Of a stretch of DNA of 64,000 bases, positions 8,095 through 17,600 are shown piece after piece. A program made the translations under genes and the position numbers. Source of the DNA: Geobacter sp. (GTDB lineage: Bacteria > Desulfobacterota > Desulfuromonadia > Geobacterales > Pseudopelobacteraceae); NCBI GenBank assembly GCA_003574895.1, contig PJFB01000007.1, positions 124,001 to 188,000 of the forward strand, in the 5' to 3' direction. Below the pieces are notes generated by a model, which was not told where the DNA came from, did not search any database, and saw only the letters and a list, made by a program, of their open reading frames with translations. How positions within the stretch are numbered: position 1 is the first letter of the stretch; the number at the start of each line of letters is the position of its first letter.

Positions 8095-8861
8095 ACTCCC
8101 CCCGTTGTTGAATGATAAGACGCCTTAACCTCTTCCGGTACTTCATCCCAAGTTCTGCCCTGCAACAACCGCCCATTCTGTCTTTTTGCACGTTTCTTTC
8201 CATCAACTCCCCAGCCACCCCACTGTTTAAAGAAAAAAGCAGAGCGCTGCTCGTCACACTGACGTTTGATGTTCAGCACCCACTCTTGCTGCATGGGCCG
8301 GGCTTTTGGGCCGGTCTCTCCTCCGACAATTACCCAATGGATGCCATTCAAGTTTAAAGTACCCAAGTCTTCCAAAAGTGGCTCTACTGATGCGAAACGA
8401 ATGTGCGCTGGCACCTGACGTAGCCAGTCGAGCCGAGGGACTCCGTGTTTTTGATCCTCGACAGTCACACCAAGCCAAGCATTGCGAGGCGCATCATAGT
8501 CACGAAAAAATGAGGCCATTCTCTCAGCTCGTTTGGTCAACACCTGAAAGGTGTGCTGCGACGCTCGTCGAATTACATCAAACACTTGTTTTATGTAATC
8601 ATCGGAAATTTCTTCATGAAAAAGATCGCTCATGGAGTTGACGAAATAAATGGTTGATTTCTTCCTCTTCAGCGGTTCCTCCAAGCGATTAGGTAACATG
8701 GTCAGGGCGAAGCCGCTTTCATAACCATGTACTTTCATAGCTTGTAGACGCTTGGCCATTGCCTCAGCGTAACAGTTGGCGCAACCGGGCGATACCTTGC
8801 TGCATCCAACGGTAGGGTTCCATGTCTGTTCGGTCCATTCGATCTTTGACTGTGTGCTCAT
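8064..8861 (-). CDS. DUF5131 / phage Gp37-Gp68 family three-Cys-motif protein
   Basis: A 265-residue protein whose N-terminus has TVGCSKVSPGCANCYAEAM, that is C-x6-C-x2-C at Cys20, Cys27 and Cys30. This is the three-Cys motif that names its partner family. Further family signatures are YFVNSMSDLFHE, FQVLTKRAERM, WLGVTVEDQ and FASVEPLLEDL. The layout (Cys cluster, then repeated strand-helix units) recalls radical-SAM proteins, but the spacing is not the classic C-x3-C-x2-C, so an Fe-S/SAM role is only a hypothesis. Its ATG overlaps the upstream tcmP stop as ATGA, and its 3' end overlaps the next tcmP, so all three are translated together. Confidence 0.9.
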   Translation of the reverse strand: MSTQSKIEWTEQTWNPTVGCSKVSPGCANCYAEAMAKRLQAMKVHGYESGFALTMLPNRLEEPLKRKKSTIYFVNSMSDLFHEEISDDYIKQVFDVIRRASQHTFQVLTKRAERMASFFRDYDAPRNAWLGVTVEDQKHGVPRLDWLRQVPAHIRFASVEPLLEDLGTLNLNGIHWVIVGGETGPKARPMQQEWVLNIKRQCDEQRSAFFFKQWGGWGVDGKKRAKRQNGRLLQGRTWDEVPEEVKASYHSTTGGVWQKSLTNGL

Positions 8862-10009
8862 GTCAATTTCACCAACATCTCGCCTTTTTCAAAGTTAACT
8901 ACATTCACTGGTCGGACCGTTTTTGCATCCTGATTCTTTACCTTACCTTCTGCGTCCAACTCTTTGAAAGCCTTTTGGAAGTCGCTGGCAAACCAGTCTG
9001 TTTCCTCCAACATGTCGGCAAGTTCTGTTATACCAAAGCGCCGTGGTATTGACGATAGTTTTGTCAGCCAGTACGACTTGACCTCGGAAAGGTCAGCGCG
9101 CCCTTCTTCTTTCTTGATGCTTTCATCGGCGGCTATCAATACCAGTTGGCCGCTCGACTCGACTTGTGATTCCTGTTTTGCCAGGGCGCGCAGCCTTTTC
9201 TGAACCAGATCCAGGCCGTCTGATGCTGCCATGAACTCGGCTATTCCTTTGGGGTGGCGTGTAAGATACACCAGGTGATAAAGTGTCCGATCCAGGAGCA
9301 CTTTTTTTACCTGAACGCACGCAGTGCGTGGCTTGCCGCCTCGTGTCGGGACAACCGTCTTCAAGTTCTCCCGATACAGCCTGACTAGGTGTTCTTCCCT
9401 CGCCTTCGCGGTCATGCCTTTAGTGTCGGGCACCCTTCCGAAAATTCTCTTCATGTCATCCGAAAATGGTTCTTGGGTATGGGTTCGCACCAGGAAATCG
9501 TACATGAAATTAATAAGGAATTCTGAGTTGGGCCGTCTCAGAAGCGGATCGAGAGTAGCGAGTTCAACTGCATCCTTCCACCCTGTCGGATCGACAAAAA
9601 AGAAGGTGAAGCTATCGTTACCACAGCGGGACAGGATTTCCTCACGTAACTGAATGAATTCTCCATGCAAAGGATGAGTTTCGACACCTTCATCATTTCT
9701 ACCGTCAAGATAGTCCTTTAATTTGGCATGCGCCGTTGGGTCCTTCTCTACGAAAAGCGCCTTAAAATGAACGTTATGATTGATTTTCAACAATCCTTCC
9801 CTGCATTTTCGGATGATATTCAACGAAACAGCAATCGACGTATCTTCAAGATCGTCACCTTTAGCCTGCCATGGCCCGGCAAAGCAATCAACATAGCAGA
9901 TTGTCCGCTGATGATGACCAACGATCATAAAAAGTCTTTCCAGATAGGCCTCAAGGAGTTCATGTTTGAAACGTGCTTGCTCTCGACCTTTGTAAAGTTC
10001 GGATTTCAT
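8858..10009 (-). CDS. tcmP: three-Cys-motif partner protein TcmP (copy 2)
   Basis: A 383-residue second TcmP protein and the first gene of the cassette. CYVDCFAGPW (Asp41), ALFVEKD (Glu88) and FFFVDPTGWKD (Asp140) occupy the same relative places as the motifs of copy 1, but the overall sequences differ strongly. The two are therefore old paralogues or separately recruited family members rather than a recent duplication. The ATG has AAGGGGGG upstream. The end overlaps the DUF5131 start by 4 bases. Function is unknown; the family description states only its association with three-Cys-motif proteins. Confidence 0.88.
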   Translation of the reverse strand: MKSELYKGREQARFKHELLEAYLERLFMIVGHHQRTICYVDCFAGPWQAKGDDLEDTSIAVSLNIIRKCREGLLKINHNVHFKALFVEKDPTAHAKLKDYLDGRNDEGVETHPLHGEFIQLREEILSRCGNDSFTFFFVDPTGWKDAVELATLDPLLRRPNSEFLINFMYDFLVRTHTQEPFSDDMKRIFGRVPDTKGMTAKAREEHLVRLYRENLKTVVPTRGGKPRTACVQVKKVLLDRTLYHLVYLTRHPKGIAEFMAASDGLDLVQKRLRALAKQESQVESSGQLVLIAADESIKKEEGRADLSEVKSYWLTKLSSIPRRFGITELADMLEETDWFASDFQKAFKELDAEGKVKNQDAKTVRPVNVVNFEKGEMLVKLT

Positions 10010-10023
10010 TTTCCCCCCTTAAT

Positions 10024-10053
10024 GCAATATATCATTGCCATATGACAGGCAAT
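10024..10053 (-). promoter_or_regulatory. nested GGCAAT inverted repeats in the promoter of the TcmP cassette
   Basis: Three copies of the half-site GCAAT/GGCAAT lie at 10024-10028, 10034-10039 (inverted) and 10048-10053, just 5' of the first cassette gene. The central pair forms ATTGCC-N8-GGCAAT. The stretch TGATATATT reads as a plausible -10 on the minus strand within the same region. It looks like an operator overlapping the promoter; no regulator gene is present in the cassette. Confidence 0.4.
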
Positions 10054-10063
10054 GTCACACATG

Positions 10064-10132
10064 CACGAAGAACACAAAGGAAGGCATTTCCCCTAAAAGA
10101 TTTCTTCGTGATCTTTGTGTCTTTGTGGTGGA
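10064..10132. repeat. CACGAAGAACACAAAGG-type inverted repeat between tcmP and the AsmA gene
   Basis: CACGAAGAA followed by CACAAAGG on the left is mirrored by TTCTTCGTG, ATCTTTGTG and TCTTTGTGG on the right. A similar but shorter element lies at 29277-29307. Together with the A+T-rich remainder of the 10.0-10.36 kb gap it marks a boundary between the cassette and the core genes. No complete gene is visible in this 350-base gap; a possible decayed 3' gene end on the minus strand is described in the findings. Confidence 0.6.
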
Positions 10133-10360
10133 AATCTGTTTATTAATATACTCAGCCATTCACCAGCCTTCTCAAACCATCTTTCAAAACCGGAACATTG
10201 AAGTTGAATTCATTGCCTGCATGAATAAATTTCCATAGCAATACCAAAATCAACTTCGAATATCCATGCAAATACGTCGAATACTTGTTGTCAAAAGGCT
10301 TGCTTGTGTTGTCAAACCCTGAAATTAAGGTTACATTTTCTAAAAGGGGATGGGGTGCGC

Positions 10361-13300
10361 ATGGACGAAACCAATGGCCGGCATAGACAGGGTAAAACTG
10401 CCAGGAAGATCCTGGCAGGGACCCTTGTTGCTGGCCTGCTCTCCCTGGTCGCCCTGGCACTTTCCCTGAAGATCTATCTTGCCACCCCCCAGGCCGCGAC
10501 CCGGCTGGCCCGGCTGCTCACTGCGCAGCTGCATCAGAACGTCCATGTATCCGCCCTGGAGTTGACAAGCGGCGCCATCAGGATCAAGGGGTTGTCACTG
10601 GACAACCCGCCCGGTTTCCCGGCCGGCGGTCTGGCAGGGGCGGACACGGTTGTCATCGCGCCACAGTGGCGTGATCTGCTGTCCGGCAGGCGCAGCATAC
10701 GACTGTTGGAGCTGCAAGGCGTCAGAGTCCATATCCTTCGGGATAAATCGGGCACCTGGAACTTTTCGCAACTGCAACGGCTGTTGACGGCCGGAAAGGG
10801 GGGCGGCGCAGAGCTGTTCATCAAACAGTTCAGCATCACGGACGGGATCCTGCAGGTCAATGGCGTGACCGCAAAGGGGTTGGCCCTGCGGATCAGCAAC
10901 CTGGCAACAAAGGGTTCGCAGGATGCCGGGGTCGCGCTCGCGTTCGAAGATGCCGGGGGCAATCACTACTCCGTCTCCGGCAACGCCCGTGTCGGCAACA
11001 ATCCCGCCTTTGACCTGGCTTTGACGGCTCCGGCGCTCCGCCCCGAAGGTTTTGCCGGCTTGCCGCAACTGAAAAACCTTCCTTGGCCCACGGGGGGAAC
11101 CGGCGCCCTGCGGGTAAACGCCGCCCTGCATGGCGGGCTCGTCCGGGCCGGGGGCACAGTGGCATTCGACCGGATCACCATCCCGCCCATGGGGGACAGC
11201 TTGCCGTTGAGCGGCAAACTCGATATCAAAGGCGATTACGGGCTGAAGACCGGCACGGCACGACTGGAAGCACTGGACCTGACCGTTGACCGGCTCTTGC
11301 AGGCCAGGGCCGACGGGTCCGGGAATGCGGGGCACGGTGGGGCATACAGCGTCCATATCGGCATTGATGGGGCCAGGCCGGGCGCGCTGGCAACCCTGCT
11401 GCCCAAGGACAAGGGGCGAGTCATGGTTGTCGGCGGCAAGCTGAATGGGTCGCTGCATCTGACCGGGAGCAGGGCCGCCGGCATCACCGGTGCGACCGGC
11501 AGCGCCCGCCTGGAAGGGGGGTCGCTGGCCAGGGGGGGACGACTCTTCGTCAGCGGGCTTGACGGTACGATCACCCTGGCCAAGGCCGGAGCCGGCTTTA
11601 GCGCCAGTGGTCGGCTGGCAGTGCGGCCTTCCCATGGCAAGGCCTTGCTGGAGGCCCTTCAGGCCCAGTTCAAAATCACCCTGTCCGGCCATCTGCAACC
11701 GCTGGCAGCGCAGAGCAACGCCTTTTCCGCCCGGTTCATGGGAGTGCCGCTCTCCGGCAGCCTTGGCTTCCGGGCCAGGGCAACCACTCCCTTCGACCTT
11801 AGCCTGCGGATACCCACCACATCGATCGCCACCCTTGCGACACTGTTTCAATCCCCTTCCCTGCAGATCGAGGCGGGCAATGCCGATGCAGAGCTGCAGG
11901 CCAGGGGGCGCGGGCCGCAAGAATTCGGCGCCACGGCCCGGGTTCGGGTATCAGCGGTGCAGGGCAAGCAAGGCAACAAGGTCTTTGCCCTGAAAGCCGG
12001 GACCCTTGACCTCATCCTGGCCCGGAGCAAGGGGCACACCAACGCATCGGGCGCCGCGCATCTGACCGCCATGGCCCTGGCCGAAAAGTCGGCGGATGCG
12101 GCATTTTCCTATCGCTACGCCGATGGCGTGGCCACAATCTTCAACGCAAGTTTGCGCTCAGGCAACACTCAAGCCGCCATAGCCGCACTCTCCGGCCGGA
12201 TACCGGCCAGGGAAACCGTCCGTGGCACGACCAGCTATCCGCTGGCAGCCAAGATCTCCGGTTGTGACATCAGGCAGGGCAAACTGGCGGTGACCGGCCT
12301 TGCCACAACACTGCAGGGGGCCTGGTTCAGCGACCCGGGCGGCGGTTGGCTGGAAGGGAATGCGGATCTGGCAACCGGCGGAGTTGCCTGGCAGGGCAAG
12401 CCCGTTGCCGCGCCAAGCGCCCACCTGACCTTTGCCCGGCCAGGCACCCGGGGGACCATCGGCGGCAGTCTGCTGGGAGGGGTTCTCAGCGGCACTGTTT
12501 CATTCCAGCCATTTGCATTGGCAAAAGGGGGAGACTTTCATTTGCAGATGAAGCAGGCTCGCCTGGCAAAGGCAGCGGGCCTGCTTCCCGCGGCAGGCGG
12601 CTTCACCCTTGAGGATGGCCTGCTGGACAGCGACATTCAGGGTGATTATTCCAGCCGGAACGGCCTTGAGTGCCGCTTCAAACTCCATGGCAGCGAGATT
12701 GCCGCCAAAAGCGGCAAAAAAGCCTTGCCGGCCAATGGCGCCATCTCCATGGCAGGCGCCGTTTCCGGGCATAGGCTGGAGGTCAGCGATGCCGCCATCT
12801 CGGTCGGCCCACTGGTCTCGCTGAAGGCTAAGGGGGTTGTGGAGGATTTCCGCACGCCGATGTCAAGGGGGGATTTCGCCTTTGAGCTGCCCCGGACCAC
12901 ACTGAACGACCTGGTCGATCCCTTTGTCAACATCCTGCCCCGCTTCATTCAGGAGGCAACCCTTGATGGCAACATCGCTTCCTCGGGAACCCTTAAACTG
13001 CATGACGGCCACAAACTGCTGGAAGGCACGCTCCATCTCGGGAAGGTCCGCCTGGAGGTGCCGTCACAGCAGTTCAGCGCAGCAGACATCGAAGGGAGCG
13101 TCCCTTTTTCCCTGGACCTTTCCGGGGTCACCCCGGGCAAGGAGCCTGGAGCCTTGAGTTTTAACAGGGAAAACTACCCGCGCCTGCTGGGACAGTTCCA
13201 TCGGCCGTCCGCTCCGGGCCAATCGCTCCATGTGGGCCAGGTCAATTTCGGGCCCATGGCATTCGGAGCGCTATCCCTGCGGGTCGATGCCGCTGGGGGC

Positions 13301-13888
13301 ATTACCAGGATCACCTCCCTGCAGGCATCGCTGTTCGGAGGAGAGCTGTTCGGCAAGGGCTACCTGGCCATGGACAAAGGCCTTACCTGGCGCGGCGACC
13401 TGCTCGTCAACAGCCTCAGCCTGACACAGCTCTGCAGCGCCTTTCCCAAGATCAACGGTTATATTTCCGGCCGCATCGACGGCATTGTCAGTCTCAGCAG
13501 CCGGGGCGGAGGCCTGCGGGGACTATCCGGGTTCACCGACCTCTGGGCAAGGGAAGGGGGCGGGGAACGGATGCTGGTCAGCAAGGACTTTCTCCAGCGC
13601 TTGTCAGGCAAAAAACTGAGCGGTTTTTTCTTCCGCGACGACCGCCCCTATGACCAGGCCGAGATAAATGCGCTCATGGAAAAGGGCTACCTAACCTTTG
13701 AAACCCTGGATATCACACATACCAATATCTTTGGGGTGCGCGACCTGAGCGTCACGATCGCCCCGGCCCAAAACCGGATCGCCATCGACCACCTGATCGA
13801 TGCCATCAAACAGGCCGCGGTTCGGGGCAAGGCAGCCGGACCGACCCCGGAAGCCCCGGTCGAACCGGAATTCAAATGGCAGGAATGA
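10361..13888 (+). CDS. large AsmA/YdbH-like envelope protein
   Basis: A 1175-residue protein with a cytoplasmic N-terminus, one membrane helix (about residues 17-40, LAGTLVAGLLSLVALALSL) and a very long periplasmic region. LTSGAIRIKGLSLDNPPGF and the many alternating short beta-strands are typical of AsmA/DUF748 proteins, which form hydrophobic grooves bridging the envelope. E. coli relatives (TamB, YhdP, YdbH) move phospholipid to the outer membrane. Here the next gene encodes a YdbL-type protein, as in the E. coli ydbH-ynbE-ydbL operon, so the YdbH role is favoured. The ATG at 10361 is preceded by GGGGATGGGG. Internal strand repeats make exact domain borders uncertain. Confidence 0.85.
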   Translation: MDETNGRHRQGKTARKILAGTLVAGLLSLVALALSLKIYLATPQAATRLARLLTAQLHQNVHVSALELTSGAIRIKGLSLDNPPGFPAGGLAGADTVVIAPQWRDLLSGRRSIRLLELQGVRVHILRDKSGTWNFSQLQRLLTAGKGGGAELFIKQFSITDGILQVNGVTAKGLALRISNLATKGSQDAGVALAFEDAGGNHYSVSGNARVGNNPAFDLALTAPALRPEGFAGLPQLKNLPWPTGGTGALRVNAALHGGLVRAGGTVAFDRITIPPMGDSLPLSGKLDIKGDYGLKTGTARLEALDLTVDRLLQARADGSGNAGHGGAYSVHIGIDGARPGALATLLPKDKGRVMVVGGKLNGSLHLTGSRAAGITGATGSARLEGGSLARGGRLFVSGLDGTITLAKAGAGFSASGRLAVRPSHGKALLEALQAQFKITLSGHLQPLAAQSNAFSARFMGVPLSGSLGFRARATTPFDLSLRIPTTSIATLATLFQSPSLQIEAGNADAELQARGRGPQEFGATARVRVSAVQGKQGNKVFALKAGTLDLILARSKGHTNASGAAHLTAMALAEKSADAAFSYRYADGVATIFNASLRSGNTQAAIAALSGRIPARETVRGTTSYPLAAKISGCDIRQGKLAVTGLATTLQGAWFSDPGGGWLEGNADLATGGVAWQGKPVAAPSAHLTFARPGTRGTIGGSLLGGVLSGTVSFQPFALAKGGDFHLQMKQARLAKAAGLLPAAGGFTLEDGLLDSDIQGDYSSRNGLECRFKLHGSEIAAKSGKKALPANGAISMAGAVSGHRLEVSDAAISVGPLVSLKAKGVVEDFRTPMSRGDFAFELPRTTLNDLVDPFVNILPRFIQEATLDGNIASSGTLKLHDGHKLLEGTLHLGKVRLEVPSQQFSAADIEGSVPFSLDLSGVTPGKEPGALSFNRENYPRLLGQFHRPSAPGQSLHVGQVNFGPMAFGALSLRVDAAGGITRITSLQASLFGGELFGKGYLAMDKGLTWRGDLLVNSLSLTQLCSAFPKINGYISGRIDGIVSLSSRGGGLRGLSGFTDLWAREGGGERMLVSKDFLQRLSGKKLSGFFFRDDRPYDQAEINALMEKGYLTFETLDITHTNIFGVRDLSVTIAPAQNRIAIDHLIDAIKQAAVRGKAAGPTPEAPVEPEFKWQE

Positions 13889-13971
13889 TCCGAGGGAAAA
13901 GGGGCTTTCCTTGCTGCCCCGATAGGGTATATGTTAGACGTCAATCTTAAAATCATATCGAGGAGACCGAC

Positions 13972-14637
13972 ATGAAAGCAAAAACCATCAAATGGCTGCT
14001 GGCGGCAAGTTGCGGCCTGTTGGCCGCATGCGCGATCATTACCGTCAACGTCTACTTTCCTGAAAAAGCGGCCAAAGAGGCTTACAAATCCCTGGACGAC
14101 ATGCTCCTGAAAAATGGCGGGGACAAGTCTCCCGGCGGGGATAAAAAGAGCGGCCCGGAACAAGCCACCCCCGAGGCCAAGCCCCAGAGCATGCGCTTCC
14201 ACGAAACGCCGGCATTCGCGTTCGTGGCCGTGGCCCAGGCCGGCGAGAGCGAGGCCGATGCCCTGGCCATCGAGATGGCCAGTATGCCGGAAGTCATCAA
14301 GGCCTATGACGAGATGAGCCGCCGGCTGCCCAGGATCAACCAGCTGTTCGACAACGGGGCCATCGGCCTGACCAGCCAGGGATTGGTCACGGTGCGCGAC
14401 AAGGGGAAAGTCACGCCCCAGGATGAAGGGTTGCTGAGCGCCGAGAACCAGAACCGAAAGACCATTATCGGCAGCATGGCAAAGGCCATCGTCAAGCTGG
14501 CGGGGCAAAAGGAGACCAAAGCCGCCTTGGACCAGGTCATGGGCAAGGCCGCGGCTACCTACGCCGACACCAGGCGCGAGGCCGCGAAACCTGGATGGTG
14601 GCAGCAACTCCAGAACGGCCGCTGGGTCCAGAAATAA
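13972..14637 (+). CDS. YdbL-family (DUF1318) lipoprotein with a YnbE-like N-terminus
   Basis: A 221-residue exported protein. The signal peptide ends in a lipobox, LLAAC, giving a lipid-anchored Cys20. It is followed by AIITVNVYFPEKAAKEAY, which resembles the short beta-strand of the E. coli lipoprotein YnbE and the start of DUF1318 proteins. The C-terminal part (LLSAENQNRKTIIGSMAKAIVKLAGQ, then WWQQLQNGRWVQK) resembles YdbL, including its ending in N-G-x-W-x-x-K. In E. coli, YnbE pairs with the tip of YdbH and YdbL chaperones this. The single protein could do both jobs; that is inference. It lies 83 bases after the AsmA-like gene. Confidence 0.82.
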   Translation: MKAKTIKWLLAASCGLLAACAIITVNVYFPEKAAKEAYKSLDDMLLKNGGDKSPGGDKKSGPEQATPEAKPQSMRFHETPAFAFVAVAQAGESEADALAIEMASMPEVIKAYDEMSRRLPRINQLFDNGAIGLTSQGLVTVRDKGKVTPQDEGLLSAENQNRKTIIGSMAKAIVKLAGQKETKAALDQVMGKAAATYADTRREAAKPGWWQQLQNGRWVQK

Positions 14638-14654
14638 ACTAATGCCATAGCGAC

Positions 14655-17600
14655 ATGCCGTTTCAGGTCAGATCCATGAGACTCCTTACCAAAGCTGTTG
14701 CAAAATCGAAAAGTGCCTCCGTTTTCATTACAGTACTGTTGGCCGGCGTCCTGGCCGTCAACCTGTTCGTGATCACGCTTGCCGGATATTCACTGTACAA
14801 GAGCCGACAGCAGTACGAGCGGCAGGCAGGGATTACGGCCCGCAATCTTGCCCATGTCCTGGAGCAGTACATCGTCGGCACCATGCACAAAATCGATATG
14901 GCCCTGTTTGCTCTGGAGGACGAATACGAACGGCAGGCAGCTCTCGGACACATCGACCCAACAGCTCTGAATGCCTATATCACCCGCCAGCACACCAGAT
15001 TTCCGGAGTTGGACGGCCTGAGGGTAACCAATGCAGCGGGCATTGTTGCCTATGGCATCCGTGTGGATCCCCAGTCGCCGGTAGATGTGACCGATAGGGA
15101 TTACTTCCAAATCGCGCGCAGCAACCCGAAGCCCGGCCTGATCATTTCCCGGCCGCTCTTTGGCCGCATCTCCAAAAAATGGGTGGTCGTCATTGCCCGG
15201 CGCATCGACAACCCCGACGGCTCCTTTGCCGGGGTGGTCTATGCCGGGCTGCCCCTGGATTATTTCACCGATACATTCTCCCATCTGGATATCGGCCGCT
15301 ATGGCGGCATCAGCCTGCGCGACATGGAAATGGGCATTATCACCAGATACCCGCTGCCCAAGGATATCGGCAGCCTCATCGGCAACAAAAACATGTCCCG
15401 CGAATTGCGCACGCTGCTCGATTCCGGACAAGAGTCCGGGACATTCTTTACCCCCACGAGCTGGGACAATACCCAGAAAGTAGTCTCCTTTAAGAAGGTC
15501 TCAGGCTATCCACTCTATATCAATGTGGGCCTGGACACCCAGGACTACCTGGCAAAGTGGCGGGACGACGTGGCCAAGATGTCGGTCTTTGCGGCGCTGT
15601 TTGTCCTGTTGACCATCACCATGTCACGGGTCATCTACATCAAATGGCGGGACGTGAAGCTGGTGGCCGAAGAGTTGCGCCGCTCAAAGGATGATCTGGA
15701 ACTGCGCGTCAAGGAACGCACCGCAGAGTTGTTCAATGCCAACGAACTGTTGCAGGCGGAACTCATCGAACGCAGGCAGGCCGAAGAAGAGCTGTTCAAG
15801 AGCCGCGCCATGCTGGCGAATGTCCTGGATTCCATACCACAGTCGGTTTTCTGGAAGGACCGCGAGAGCAACTACCTGGGGTGCAACAAGGTCTTTTCGC
15901 TGTCCGCGGGGCTGGACGACCCCGCCGGGATCGTCGGCAAAAGCGACTTTGACCTGCCTTGGGCACGTGAAGACTCAGATAATTACCGCAACGACGACAG
16001 GGATGTCATCGAAAGCAACCTACCCAAGAAACATATCGTTGAAATGCTGCGGCAGGCCGACGGAAACCGCATCTGGATCGATACCTCGAAGATTCCGCTG
16101 ACCGATGATAGCGGCCAGGTCTACGGAGTCCTGGGGGTATACGAGGACATAACCGAGTCCAAAAAGATGAAAGAGGCCCTGGAGCACCGGCTGGTGGCCC
16201 TGACCAGCCCGACCGGCAATTACTCGGGCATCCAGATCGAGGATCTCTTCAACCTGGGTGAACTCCAGAAGATTCAGGATGCCTTTGCCGCCGCCACCGG
16301 CGTTGCCTCGATCATTACGGACCCACAGGGGAATCCCATTACCAGGCCCAGCAACTTTTGCGACCTGTGCCAGGATATCATCCGCAAAACGGAAAAGGGC
16401 CTGGCAAACTGCAGGCAATCGGACGCCGGGCTCGGCAAGATAAACCCGGGCGGCCCGAACATTCGGCGGTGTCTGAGCGGAGGGCTCTGGGACGGTGGTG
16501 CGGCCATCCAGGTTGGTGACCACCACGTGGCCAACTGGCTGATCGGACAGGTACTCGACGAGTCGTGCGACATGGACGGGATGATGGCCTATGGAGAGGA
16601 GATCGGCGCCGACCCGGAAGCCTACCGTCTGGCCCTGGCCAAGGTCCCACGCATGTCGCAGGAACAATTCGACAATGTGTGCCGGGCACTCTACCTGATT
16701 GCCGGCCAGTTATCCAACATGGCCATCCAAAACGTCCAGCAGGCCCGCTACATCTCCGAACGCAAACTGGCGGAAGAGTCGCTCAGAAACGCCAAGGAAT
16801 ATACGGAAAACCTGATCCAGGGGGCCAACGTCATTATCGTCGGCCTGGATACCGATGGCAACGTCACCCTGCTGAACCGCGTCGCCGAGGAGATCAGCGG
16901 CTACAGCCTCAGCGAACTGAAAGGGCAGAACTGGGCCGATATCGTGACCCCCCGGGAAACGTTTCCGGAGGCCCACAAAGAATACGAGGTCCATAACAGC
17001 AGCAGCTTCATAGGGAGCTACGAAAACCAGATCCTGACCAAAGATGGGGCCAAGAGGATCATCTCTTGGCGCAACAACCCCATACTGGAGAACGGCGCAA
17101 CAGTCGGGACCATCTCCTTCGGTATCGACATAACCGAACACCGGAGGCTCGAGGAACAGCTGCGACAGTCCCTCAAACTGGAGTCCATCGGCCGCTTGGC
17201 CGGTGGCGTGGCCCATGATTTCAACAACAAGCTGACCGTCATCCTGGGTTATGCCGAGATGTCCAAGCTCAAGCTGAACGAGGGTGACAAGCTGTGGCAG
17301 AATCTCAACGAGATCAGCAAGGCCGCCCTGCACTCCCGTGACACCACCAGGCAATTGCTGGCGTTTTCACGCCAACAGATGATCTCGCCCCAGCCTGTCA
17401 ACCTGAACTCCGCCATCCGGGAAACCCAGAGGACCCTGGGCCGGCTGATCGGTGAGGATATCGTCCTGACCACCAGCCTGGCCGATGATCTCTGGCAGGT
17501 CAATATCGACACCTCCCAGGTTGACCAGATCATCATGAACCTGGCCGTCAATGCCCGCGATGCCATGCCCGGCGGTGGCAAGCTGACCATCGCAACCGCA

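Noticed and set aside
8772-8804. Calling the DUF5131 protein a classical radical-SAM enzyme
   Set aside because: The Cys spacing is C-x6-C-x2-C, not C-x3-C-x2-C; kept only as a hypothesis.
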